A stretch of DNA of 64,000 nucleotides, from assembly GCA_963555705.1 (NCBI GenBank), contig OY743180.1, forward strand, positions 43,060,129 to 43,124,128. Direction: 5' to 3'. Each line of letters opens with the position of its first letter. Positions within the stretch are counted from its first letter, which is position 1. This document shows, one piece after another, positions 9,250 to 20,598 of this stretch. The notes beneath the pieces were generated by a model. The model ran no database searches. It was not told where the DNA came from and saw only the letters and a list, made by a program, of their open reading frames with translations. The stretch comes from Ligustrum vulgare. Its lineage: Eukaryota > Streptophyta > Magnoliopsida > Lamiales > Oleaceae. The position numbers and the translations under genes are program-made.

Positions 9250-9980
9250 TCTGCCTCGTCAAAACCTTGCTAAGAAAACCCAATGGGATAAAACTTGAGC
9301 GAAGGAAAAAGAGTACAGTTGCTCCCCCTAATGTTGGCCATCATTAATCATTGAGTCTAATGTCCAAAATGACATCAATGATAAGTAGTACAAATCATGT
9401 ACTGGAAACTTCGAATAATGAAGTGCTGAAGTGCTTCATTGCTTCATTGCTTTAGTGCTTTTAGTGCTGCCTCGTTAAAACCTTGTCAGTAAAACCCAAT
9501 GGGACAAAATCTGAACGAAGGAAAAAGAGTACAGCTGCTGCCTCGTTAAAACCTTGTCAGGAAAACCCCGTGGGACAAAACCTGGACGAAGGAAAAAGAG
9601 TACAGCATGACAGCATGATTCTCCCCCTGAAGTGTGCATTCAAGTATTTATGAACCTTTTGAATAATGATATCATCTTTCTTCTGGAATATGAAAATCTC
9701 CTTGCATAGCATTCTTCATAAGATGTCTATGATTTTCTTCATTTATTGATATCATTCCAATATAACAATGTGTTGCTGAATTATAGCTTGTCAATAGCTA
9801 TGATAATGCCTCAAAAACTTTGCTAGGAAAACCCTGTGGGACAAAACCTCAGCGAAGGGAAAAAGAGTGCAGTATTCTCATTAATTTTCATCAATACGCC
9901 TCAACTGTTGCCTCATTAAAAACCTTGTTAGGAAAAACCCTGTGGGACAAAACCTCAGCTAAGGGAAAAAGAGTGCAACG
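9250..9980 (-). repeat. Dispersed units of about 65-75 bp with GTTAAAACCTTG...GGGAAAAAGAG
   Basis: Five imperfect units begin near 9252, 9467, 9537, 9806 and 9907. Each contains ACCTTG, AACCC, TGGGACAAAA and GAAGG(G)AAAAAGAG. Element C has about four units between 30240 and 30895. They lie near the 3' end of both elements. Short ORFs here (such as 9820-10047) are repeat by-products. Confidence 0.8.
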
Positions 9981-10135
9981 CGTATTTATTCCTTTCATGG
10001 AATATCACAAGTATATTGGTGCAATCACGAATCTTTTCATCATATAATTTATGATGAGCTTTATAGAAATCGTTCATAACTCATGATGTCATAACATGCT
10101 ATATTAAGCAATGTTGTACTAATTTATTGATTGCA

Positions 10136-10610
10136 TCTTTCGCTTATGGTGAATAATCAAATATTCATTTTCAAATTCACTTCTAGTGAATAATTTAAAT
10201 ATTCATTTTCAAATTCACTTCTATAATTCACTTTCATGGATTGCATTTTTCACTTCTGGTGAATAATTAAATATTCATTTTCAAATTCACTTCTAGTGAA
10301 TAATTTAAATATTCATTTTCAAATTCACTTCTAGTGAATAATCAATTTCAAATTCACTTATGGTGAATATTCATTTTCGTATTCACTTCTAGTGAATAAT
10401 CAATTTCAAATTCACTTCTGGTGAATATTTATTTTTGTATTCACTTCTGGTGAATATTCATTTTCGTATTCACTTCTAGTGAATAATCAATTTCAAATTC
10501 ACTTCTGGTGAATATTTATTTTCGTATTCACTTCTGGTGAATAATCAATTTCAAATTCACTTCTGGTGAATATTCATTTTTGTATTCACTTCTGGTGAAT
10601 AATCAATTTC
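10136..10610. repeat. Array of palindromic TTCACTTCTGGTGAA units
   Basis: Many copies of ATTCACTTCTGGTGAAT or ATTCACTTCTAGTGAAT, each an inverted repeat with a short loop, separated by AT-rich spacers. The matching part of element C (29858-30090) has only about six copies. Confidence 0.85.
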
Positions 10611-12119
10611 CCAGATGTCATAAATAGTATACTCCAATTTCACTTTATATTATATCATGGAGTCATTTGTATCATCCCATAGTGATACTAATCTGGGTAT
10701 ATTGAATCTTTCAATGATTTATACATGTATGTTCTTGCACTTTATAAACTGCAATTTTTAATTTGTAGGAGTATAATCAATCATTGAAATAGATATCAAT
10801 TTCGACATATAATCTACAATCATTTTACTTGAAATCCCAACGTACCGCGATCAACTGGTACATCAAAGAATACTCTCAAAGTACCGAGATAAGAATCATA
10901 CATTTTGATCTCACTCATTGGTATATCAAAGAGCTTCAAGCTAGTGATTTAGACTATAGTCTATCCACCATATGCCATGCCAGTTCTATGAAAAATTTCG
11001 CGCGCAACTAGTCGTCTTTTACGACTGTGAAATATTTTTCATTTGTACATATAATTACTGGCTTTACACATTTAAGCATTTGGACTTCAGGTCCTTGAAC
11101 AATAATCCATACATTAGGGTTTCATACTTGGTCAAAGTATTATAATTTCATCAACCTCATTTTCATAAGAGGGTATGCAGTCGTCTTATTTATCGATTCC
11201 ATCTCAATATAACATAGAGAGATCTCTTTATATGTTTTATCATCAGGTACCTGAGTCTCTCATCATTTAACTATGTCCCTTTTACTCACTATGAGTATTT
11301 AGCCTCAAAGGGATCATTTTAATCATTCAAGAGATATTTATTTTTGGAATCGATAGTCATTATACTTCAGGCATAATTACGCTTCAGGCGTGTTTTCCAC
11401 ATAATGTTCATAAACATTATATTATATTAATCGGCTAAAAATGCCATAACACATGTCATTCTTTTAGAGATATAATCTCAATCATATATCTAAGTGCGCT
11501 TTGGTGGATTGTATACATATCGCACTTTTACAAATCATAAAGCTTCATAAGCAAATTTTCATAGTATTGACATGTTTGTAAAATATTGCTGCATGAGAAA
11601 TATTCAAATTATTCTCATAGCAAATAACTTGAGGCTTTTAATCTGCTAAATCATTTAGCTATATAATATTCTATTATCTCAACTAATTCGTAAAATCAGT
11701 AATGACTTTAAGATATATTCATGCTAGCATTTATCACTTTGCTCGTAATATCATTACTTGAGCAAATAATCAGTCATTCATTTTCTTAGTGAGATAATTA
11801 ATTTGCTTTTGAGAACAAGCAGCAATGATAACTTGTTAACATGAATCTTCTGGTTCTTTAATGAATACCATTTTGAATTCTCAATAAATCTCATTTATTG
11901 AATTGGAATCTAACCAATCATTATAGAACTTCTGGTTCAACAATATATTTTACTTGTACGTATGTATGAACTTCTGGTTCAATACAGTATACATATTTCA
12001 CTTATACGTATGAACTTCTGGTTCAGCAAGATATTTCACTTGTACATATGTATGAACTTCTGGTTCAATACAGTATTCATTTTAGTATACCGAAAAATCA
12101 TGTACAATATCCAAGGAAA

Positions 12120-12790
12120 TATCTCATGATCTCAATCTTGTCGCCAAATCTTCCCTTATTTCGAAAAAGGTAATGACGCATTATCTTTGTTCCCACCTTT
12201 TCAATAATTTATTCCATTATTTCTTAATGGAATCACTGACACGCGGAGCCACCGCTCTTTTACGCGTTGAATAATACTTTTAAATAGATGATTTGGGAAG
12301 AAGGCTAGATCCATAAAAATGGATATCATATTTTCAAATATTTTTCTGTTTCCTTTCACGAGTTTTGATAAAGGCTGGTTAAAAATATTAAATCACCGAA
12401 AGGTGAGTAGGATGATTTTGTCAAAAGTAAATTTTCACTTTTTCAAAAGATGAGTGAAAATAGTGAAGTTCTTCGTTTTTTAAATAGCCAAACCTTTTCA
12501 TAATTCATGCTTCCCAAAATATCATTTTCTCGTAAGTTCTTCTTTATTTTCAAAAATGGAAGGACCAAAACTTCGACAGATCAAAACTATCTGTGTATTT
12601 CAAAGATTTAAGGTGGTAGAGTACGTAGTATTCTTACTCTTGAAATACACATTTTTCTTTATTTCCTCAAAATATCAGAGGTGGTAGGATACGGCTACTC
12701 CCGAAACACATCTCTTACTTTGGGAATCATAAATGTTTCCCCTTTTTTTTTTTTTTTTTTGCATGTATGACTCGTTTATACTTCTTCAGG
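12120..12790 (+). pseudogene. Deleted LOG / cysteine-rich cassette, copy B
   Basis: The cassette promoter is recognisable (GACACGCGGAGCCACCGCTC, then TTTAAATAGATG near 12289). The cysteine-rich ORF starts at 12319 but runs only about 22 bp before it joins sequence that lies beyond its stop in element C. The LOG start is at 12556; about 15 codons remain before the sequence jumps at 12600 to the hairpin repeats. Two hairpin units survive (12611-12650, 12676-12712). The first junction lies in an ATTTTCAAATATTTTT context, which suggests a short-homology deletion. Confidence 0.82.
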
Positions 12791-13704
12791 AGCAATAATA
12801 ATAATAATATCATTTCAGCATATTTAGATGATAATTTTTATTTCTTCTGGAGTAAATATGTATTTCTTCTGGAATACATAAGTGCTCGTGCAAGAACTTT
12901 TCCAGACACTTATCATCTAATATTCATCTCATAATACTGATGAGATTATTTTCACATTAGCCATATCCGAGCTATCATGTGATATTATCTTATCATACAT
13001 CAACATTCTCTTGTTGAATAATTTTCATCCATCCATTCAAATTCAGATATTGGTAACTTCTGGTACCATTTGATGAAATATTTTTATCAACATTTACCAA
13101 CATATTGGTAATAATAACTTCAGGTATCATTTGATAAACTAATTTTATCAATATCTAACAATAATAATAATATCAAGTTTATATAGATTGGACGGACTAT
13201 CCGAGTATGGATGCATGAATTAATAAATAGTAGAATATTTATAAGCCCACCTCTACACATGCAAGTCTATAATAACGTAATATATTACTGTACGACAATA
13301 AATATATTACTTGTACCTTGATTAATATATATTTAATAAGTCTCATTTTACTGATTTTTATATTGTGTAAATTATCTAATTTATTCAATTGATCAGTATT
13401 AGTGTTGAGAATATACCAATCATGGCAAAAGTAAAACTTACCTTTTTCATCAAATATGATTGGTTAGCTTCAGTTGGGAAAAATCATCTTGTCGGCTAGC
13501 ATTCCAACTTCACCAATTTCCCATTACCGGATATAATAGTATTTATTTCAATTCCACTTCCAATTCCACTAACTTTCCCACCAACTTTGTGGAAGTTGAA
13601 AATATTATAAAATATGGTTTAAAAATATACTAACCTTTTGCACGTTCATTTTGAACAGCAATTATCCACTTTACTTTCATCATCACCATTATCTCCATTA
13701 ACTT

Positions 13705-14205
13705 TTGCCCGGCAGCCAAGAATCCCTCTTGGCGTCAATAATGGCAATTGTTGCTTTTATGCTTTCCACCAGTTTCATATTCCATCAATTTCTTCCACTC
13801 ACATGTATCATCATCATCATCCACTACACTTTAAAATCATTTCATCCACTTTTTATTATGGCCCACCATTATCTCCTCACATTGCGTTCAGACCGGGGCA
13901 CCATTCACCAGAGAGGTCAAGATTCCGGCGGATTCCTCGCACTTGATTTCGGTCAGTGGGAGGCAAACGACCGTTTCCTGGTTTCTTCAACAATAGCAAG
14001 AGCTTTACACTCCTCAGCAGCTGGTTTCTCTTCTGGCGGAGGAAGTGGTGGTAGTGGAATTACAGATTTCTCCTCCGTCACATCTTTAGGAGCAGCTTCA
14101 TCATTTTACAGCTTCTCTACACTCGATCCACTGGATTTTCTCCTATTTCAGACACCATATTTCTTGATAATTCTCAGATTTCACCGCCCCCAGTTGTTCC
14201 TCTGA
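13705..14205 (+). other. Open frame of unknown origin in element B
   Basis: A 166-codon open frame absent from element C. It has a hydrophobic start, then a Ser/Gly-rich stretch (SSGGGSGGSG). I do not recognise a family. Its base composition is richer in G+C than the surrounding element, which fits captured gene sequence, but coding function is not shown. Confidence 0.3.
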
Positions 14206-14539
14206 AGAGGACCATTGGGATCCGGTTCTCTGCAGTTAATTGACCGGCCATGAAGTGTCGGTGCACCTAGATCAAATAATCCTAGTTCCTGTACTCTGCG
14301 GTGGCCGAGATTGCTGTCCGGTGGTGGTGGCACCCTTCAACCGAACCTTGACCTTTTGACTGTCCACTAATACTGAAGCATGCAGATGCGGGCAACACAA
14401 GGATGTCAAGAACTTGGAGACGGCCGAATGAAGGGGAGGATTCTGCGCACACCCAGGCTCCAACAATCATCCTGCTTATGGGAACCCCAGGTGGTGGAGA
14501 CGGCTGTGCTGTCATTTGCCAAAGATGAAATCCAGTCTC

Positions 14540-14697
14540 GTCCTTGACAGCAAGGTTAAGAAGAGCAGGGAGGGCTGCCTCCTTGGCTTCAAAAGAGTCG
14601 CAACGAAGCATGTCGACGAGTGGCTTCACAGAGCCTGAGAAATGACGGCGGTAGCGTTGCGAGGTCTTAGTAAGCTGTCGGATCTCCGCCTAAAAGA
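14540..14697 (-). pseudogene. Captured ARM-repeat gene fragment
   Basis: The minus-strand frame from about 14697 reads AEIRQLTKTSQRYRRHFSGS and continues into PLVDMLRCDSFEAKEAALPA and LLNLAVKDE. This is a good match to an armadillo repeat of plant ARM/U-box-type proteins. It begins right after CTTTTAG, which could be a splice acceptor, and similarity stops after KDE. So it looks like a single exon piece carried by element B, in the same sense as the element. Confidence 0.65.
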
Positions 14698-14935
14698 GTT
14701 TGATTGAACGATTGACGATGGATGATGGGCTCGTAGTATCGGAAGAGATGGTGATAATGGTTGGAACGGTAGTGAGGTGGCACCGTCCACTCTCTTTGAA
14801 GCCCATTTTTTTTTTTTTTTTTTTTGAATAAGCCAGATCTGAAGCATCCACAACCCGATCGTTCTTCTGAACCCCAGAAAATATGAATTAATCTTGATGA
14901 ATCATCTGAACATCAGTATAGATTTTTCTTTTTAC

Positions 14936-14963
14936 TCAAATGGCTAGAGTCGTGCTGATAACG
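14936..14963 (-). promoter_or_regulatory. Primer-binding region of element B
   Basis: The minus strand reads CGTTATCAGCACGACTCTAG directly after the LTR. Element C has CGTTATCAGCACGAGTCTCT at the same place, so both use the same non-standard primer site. Confidence 0.7.
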
Positions 14964-15187
14964 TGTTGTAAAACAATCGAAATCATAACAACGAGAAATA
15001 GATAGAGAGAGATCTTAGATGGAGAGAATGAGAGAATAGGGAGAATTTCTCTTCAAGAGGTGTGTTTATTCTTATGAAAATGGCTCCTATTTATAGGAGT
15101 AAATAATGGCACAATTGTAATATGTAAACATTACAGGGATATAATGGTAATGTCATTCACATATGTATATATATATAATTTATAACA
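14964..15187 (-). repeat. 5' LTR of element B
   Basis: 224 bp, nearly identical to 9002-9219 apart from about two substitutions and a 6-bp insertion in the AT run. It is followed by TTAAA. Confidence 0.9.
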
Positions 15188-15192
15188 TTAAA

Positions 15193-15653
15193 CGTGAAGT
15201 CAATATTCATCTAGTTCCCCCTTTTTAAGTGAAAAGTCTAACTTGCAATTTTTGTATTCGAGAACATTATTTTTATGCTCTAACTCGACTACTCTATAAA
15301 ACTTTCAATCTATTAGATTTTGTACATAGAAAATATCATGCTACGCTTAGTCTCGACTTTCCATATTTGAGCTTATACATCTTGGCCCATCTTTAGTTTT
15401 GATATAAATTACATTTTTAGTAGAATTTTACAAAAGTTGATGAAAATATGGTTGAAAAGTTGATGAAAATTGTGAGTCACATTAATGTGTGGATTTCTTT
15501 CTTCTTCTTTTTCGTTATTATTTTTTTTATTTCTACTACTAAACCAAACATGACCTTAATCTGTATTTTGAAGATAATAAACATGACTCAAGTGTTTGAT
15601 ATCATGCACTCGATATTTGAGATATGACTTTTCGTAGTTTAGATATGTATGTA
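15193..15653. other. Intergenic sequence between element B and the TRIM
   Basis: AT-rich; no gene or repeat recognised. Confidence 0.5.
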
Positions 15654-15658
15654 TGTAT

Positions 15659-15999
15659 TGTTAAGAGATAGAATTCCAAATTAGATAAAGATGAAAATAT
15701 AGACATATTTATAAGGATTTGAGTTACTCTTTTTAATAAGGTTGACCTTTTAAGATGGACTCGCAAATCTTAAAATGGTATCGAAGTCCATTAAGTCCCC
15801 CCGAGCAATTCGAACTGATTAATATAAATAAAATGAGCATACGAATTTCAAGATTAATCTGCTCAAATGATCCACTATCTTGAGGAGGCATGTTAAGTCT
15901 CACATCAAATAAATATGAAAACATAGACATATTCATAAGGGCTTAAGTTACTTCTTTTAATAAGGTTCATCATTTAAGATGGATATCTAAATCTTAACA
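15659..15999 (+). mobile_element. TRIM-type miniature LTR retrotransposon (341 bp)
   Basis: Two related terminal repeats of about 110-117 bp (15659-15775 and 15891-15999), each starting TGTTAAG and sharing ATAGACATAT, TTAATAAGGTT and TTTAAGATGGA. They surround about 115 bp. TGGTATCGAAGTCC follows the first repeat as a degenerate initiator-Met primer site, and TTGAGGAGGCA precedes the second as a short purine tract. TGTAT occurs on both sides (15654-15658, 16000-16004). There is no coding capacity. The repeats have clearly diverged, so it is old. Confidence 0.78.
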
Positions 16000-17725
16000 T
16001 GTATGTGTTGCGTGTTTTCCTTATCGAAAGTGTATAGATCAAACAACTAATATAATGAATTTTTGAGTCCATGTACCGTTCCCACACAGATTGAGATAAA
16101 TTATTTTCTAAATTAGTAAGCTTAACGAAAAAACTAAAATAAATAAATAAATAAATAATCAATTTTATGGTTATAAATTAAAATCTAAATTGGCAATTTT
16201 AAATACTACTATAAAAGAAAATTTCAATTAACGAACAACAAACAAATCTAAGAGAATATTTTTTATTTATAAATGAGAAAAGCATGCTAAGATCTTGAAT
16301 CCACTTTTATTTCCATCTTGCATATCTTGATTTAAATGTTTAGCAACAAGTTTTAGGCTATGAAAATCAATGTTCCTAAATTGTTTAAAATCCTCTTTCG
16401 AATGGGAAATAAAATATATCCCTATATTTGGCCCTTCCAGAGTTTTAGAACAAATGCAAATAAATAGGAAAATATTAACGATTTATGAACAATTAAATAA
16501 TAAATAAAATATAGAGATATATTTCTATCTTTTATCGGACTTTATGACAATTAAAACAAGTCTTACGAATTTTGAATCTTTTGAATTTAAGAACATGTCA
16601 TTAAATTTATACAATCATTGCAAATATAATTGTAGAAACGTGAAATATAGAATTAATTACTCAAACTCATGAATTGTTATGTGTTGTACTTTTATGAGTC
16701 CTAGACATTATATCAAAATTTCATAATTTTTTGACAACATTTGCCATGTTAAAAAATTTTTACGAACAGACTGTGTCACCCGAGAAAGTTGCACAAGTTG
16801 CCGAATTTTAAAGAAACCCAAATTTCAAATTGTCTTATTCCATAATTGCTAAGTCCACTTGAAATAAATTGTTAACATTTTGAAATATTAGTTAAGTGTA
16901 TATTTGTTAAGTGTTTCAATTTAAAGTGTTTTTCCTAAATTTATTATTTTTAAACATATAATGCCAACGAGAACATGTTTGATAATGCATCAGGTTAAAA
17001 TGAAATTTGGGGCACTATACAATGTGATGTATAAATATTGGGGAATGATTGTAGACACATTTAAAGGTGATTTGAGGGAGAGAAAACGAGTCGAAGTTGT
17101 AAAATAATGAAGAACCCTATACCTATATAATCTGGGAAAACTGCCCAGATTATAGGTGCGCGATCGTGCCCTGGCATGCCTTCGCGGTCGCGCAGGCTTA
17201 ATCTAGGCAGAATGCCCAGATTTTGCTTGTTTTGTTTCCTTCTTTGTTTTCGACCCCTAAATTCTTTGTTATGCGTGCACTCAACTTCTAAACACTATGT
17301 TCATATCCTAAATTAGCGTGTCATGTTGATGATTGTGATGATGACCTATGAAAACAAGCAAGAATGCAATAAAAACTAAAAATACTAAAAATGTGAAAAC
17401 ATGCAACTAAGAGAACAAGTAATACTTAAGACACACAATATGTCTATGCATGCACCCTAAGCATACTAGCACTCAAATAAATGCAATGTCAGGAAATGGA
17501 TAACTCAAAATCAAGAAATATAACAAAATAAATAAAAAGGTTTGAGGAATTGGGTTACCTCCCAACAAGCGCTCCGTTTACAGTATAAAGCTCAACTTCA
17601 TGGCAAGAATCATCAAGGAATCTTGAGATCTAATGTTGAGCCCTTAGCATCATCTCTGGCCCTTTACTCAAAGTGCTCCCAATAGCTAATTTCTGATCAT
17701 CATCAATTTTGGAATAATTTTCAAG

Positions 17726-19700
17726 TTATGGATCATGGGCATTAAATTGCATCATCGTGAAAGTTACCTCCTGATTTTCAGCCTGAAGCACTACTTGTCC
17801 TTTTTCCACGTCGATCGGCCCTCGTGTAATGGCAAGAATTTGTCGACTAAGGATTAATGAAATATTTTCATCTTCCTCCGTGTCCAAAATTATGAAGTCA
17901 ACAGGAAAGATGAACTTGTCGGTCTTAACTAATACATCCTCCATGACTAGCAAATCGAACAATTAGCTAACTGCAACCTGATATTGCTTTGTTTTGGCGC
18001 ACCCAGTCTTAGCTTCCTGTACACAGATAGAGGCATCGAATCTATACTTGCACCAAGATCACACAAGACCTTATTAATTTGTAAATCCCCAATGGTGCAA
18101 GGTATAGAAAAGCTCCTTGGATCTTTAAGCTTAGGAGGTAGCTTCTTTCACAAGATTGCTCTGCACTCTTCGTTCAAGAATACCTCTTCAAAATCCTCAA
18201 GCTTCTTCTTAATTAACATCATTTTTTTCAACAACTAGTCATAACTTGGGATCTGTGTGATCGCCTCTATGAATGGGATATTAATGTGTAGTTTTCTGAA
18301 CATTTTGAGGAATTTGTTGAACTGCTTATCCTCATTATTCTTCTGCAACCTTTGTAGGAATGGGACTGGTGGATTATGAGGCTTAATTGATGATTTCACC
18401 TCATATCCCTTGTCCTTTACTTCAGATGATCTCTCAAATACTTCAATCTGCTTTTTACCTCTTTCATCATGAAGTTCTGCTGGTCTTTTAACATGTACAT
18501 CAGGTAATTGAAGACCGCTACGCATAGTAAGCTCATTCACTTCTTCCTTCTTAGTGTGTTTTTGAACCCTTTGAGGATAAGGAATAGGAGGTATATAGAC
18601 CCAGTCACATGAAGCAAAACTTATCCTTCCAGGCACATAATCCCTTCCTTCTTCTACAAAATCAATTGCCATAACCTATTCTTTTGGGTTAGTCTCTGTA
18701 TTATCAGATAGTTTTCCAAGTGTTCTATTTGTCAAGACTTGTGCTATATGTCCCATCCGAGTCTCTAAATTTTTTATTAATGCCTCATGAATTTGCAACA
18801 CTATCTCAGTCTTCCGCATGAATTTTTTTGCTTTGGCTATAGACATGTACTGATTTGTCTTCCCCATGAACTAGTCCATCTTGTTCATGAGCTTCAAAAT
18901 TATCTCTTCTAGCTTAGGCTTTTTCTTCTCATTTTGATATTGAGGCGCCAATGGTCCAATACTATGATCCTTCCACACAAAATTGGGGTGATTTTTCCAA
19001 CCTGGGTTGTATGTATTGGAATATGGATTGTTTAGGCGATGACCCCCTACACAAAGTCTACCTACTCCACTAGACATGCCAGAATGGGATAATAACTGGG
19101 GTAGCCTGATTTACAGCACATTCCTCGCAACTCACTTTACAGTTTTCATTGAATTGTTTACTAGTGCTATGCTTTCTACCTTTGCAGCAAAAGAGTCAAT
19201 TTTTGCTAATATTGTAGTGTAGGCATCTACTTCATATACCCCTATTGATTTCTTTTGGACCAACCCTTTAGAACGCTACATTGCATTTGTATTTGCAATC
19301 CTCTCAAACAGCTCCAACGCTTAACCAATTGTTTTGATAGTCAAAGCTCCATTTGATGAAGAGTCAACCATTCTCCTAAAATGGGGAAGTAGCCCATAGA
19401 ATAATTTTACTTGATCACCTCTACTGATCCCATGATTTGGGCACTTCCTTAGCATGCTTTTGAATATGTTCCATGCATCATCAAAAGATTCAGTATCCTA
19501 TTGTTGGAACATTGTAATTTCATGTCTGAGCTTGGCGACTTTCGTTGGAGGCATGAATTTAATGCAAAACTTCTGGACCAAGTCATTTCAGGTAGTGATA
19601 CTTGGAGCGAGATGAGAATCCAGCCAATCAACTACCCTATCATCTGAGTCTAATTGCGTCATCTGACATACCCTAGTAATTGAAGTGTTGCACATGTCCA
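17726..19700 (-). pseudogene. gag-protease remnants of element G
   Basis: Broken minus-strand frames read in order: gag pieces (19631-19449), a gag tail with NNPYSNTYNPGWKNHPNF (about 19040), a linker (18867-18235), and a retropepsin C-terminal part (17962-17726) with FPVDFIILDTEEDEN and IDVEKGQVVLQAENQEVTF. These match Athila/Tat gag and protease of the type in element E. Stops and frameshifts separate each piece, and the protease active-site region is not preserved. Confidence 0.75.
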
Positions 19701-19872
19701 AAAATTTTAAAACATGTATATGTGGGTTTTCATCAGATCTTCCATTCCATTCTGGAACATGTTAATAATGTCGATTTTCAATTGGAAGTTAGCCAACCCA
19801 AAAGGTGGATATACAATGCTAGATTGACTTTGAACCAATTGAGGTGCCATAAAGTCATAACCAACATGTGAT

Positions 19873-20286
19873 TAGAGATGACAATTTTTCACCCGAGACC
19901 CGCCCCGAATGGGCCTGGGATGGTAGTGATTTTATCCCCGTTACGGGGATGGGGACGGGGATGGGATTGAGATCCCCGCCCCATCCCCGCCCCGTTTATA
20001 ATTTAAGAAATTAAAAACTAGTAAAATTTTAAAAATTCAATACATTTTTAAAAATTATATATTCTTTTAAACCAAGTTGGATGATTCCAACCTAGATTAC
20101 TTACTTAAAGGTATGAGATAATAAGTTTTAGTTTTTTTTTTTAACAAAAAAGGTTGATAAAAAAAAATAATAATAATAATAATAATGGGGATTTAAATGG
20201 GGAATTTTTAATCCCCGATCCCGCCCCGCATGTAACGGGGATGGGGATGAGGTCCCCGATCCATACCCATACCACTGCCATCACTA
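19873..20286. mobile_element. hAT-type MITE with G/C-rich ends (414 bp)
   Basis: It is bounded by CATGTGAT on both sides (19865-19872 and 20287-20294), an 8-bp duplication as expected for hAT. The ends are near-inverted (TAGAGATGACA / TAGTGATGGCA on the opposite strand). Subterminal CCCCGCCCC and GGGGATGGGGACGGGGATGG blocks flank an AT-rich centre with a TAA microsatellite. No ORF. It sits between the gag remnant and the primer site of element G. Confidence 0.85.
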
Positions 20287-20598
20287 CATGTGATCCTCAT
20301 CGATAGGCTCAGTAACACATAAACCCTGATTATTGTTTGCCATGACTTTTTGGATTTGATTTTCTACTTCTCTCGATTTACAATGTAACGTGCTAGTTCA
20401 ATTTCCGGATCGGCTTCAACAAGATCATTGTATCTCGAACTTCGCATACACGAATTTGAAAAGAACAAAAGAATGCTAAACTAACTAAAACTAAAAATTA
20501 CTAAACTAAACTGAAAAGTGGTAAATAATCTGAATTAGTGAACGTGGTCTAAAAATAAATTTAAACTACACTCCACGTCAACGGTGCCAAAAATTTGT

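Larger units (their letters stand above)
9002..15187 (-). mobile_element. Element B: non-autonomous short-LTR retrotransposon, sister of element C
   Basis: LTRs at 9002-9219 and 14964-15187 (TGTTGTAAAACAATCG to TTTATAACA) flank the element, and both sides carry TTAAA (8997-9001, 15188-15192). CTCCCCCTTGAATGAC beside the left LTR is an inverted purine tract, and the sequence before the right LTR is an inverted primer site, so the element reads on the minus strand. No gag-pol is seen. The interior shares with element C the hairpin motifs, the GTTAAAACCTTG repeats and the LOG cassette, here heavily deleted. It also carries an ARM-repeat gene fragment. The LTRs differ by about two substitutions and a 6-bp indel, so the insertion is young. 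Confidence 0.88.

Noticed and set aside
9820..10047. ORF with LGKPCGTKPQ repeats, also at 30170-30397 (minus)
   Set aside because: Derived from the repeated non-coding block of elements B and C; reading direction and frame have no further support.
14272..14466. Minus ORF as a real gene
   Set aside because: Overlaps the captured ARM region in another frame without recognisable features.
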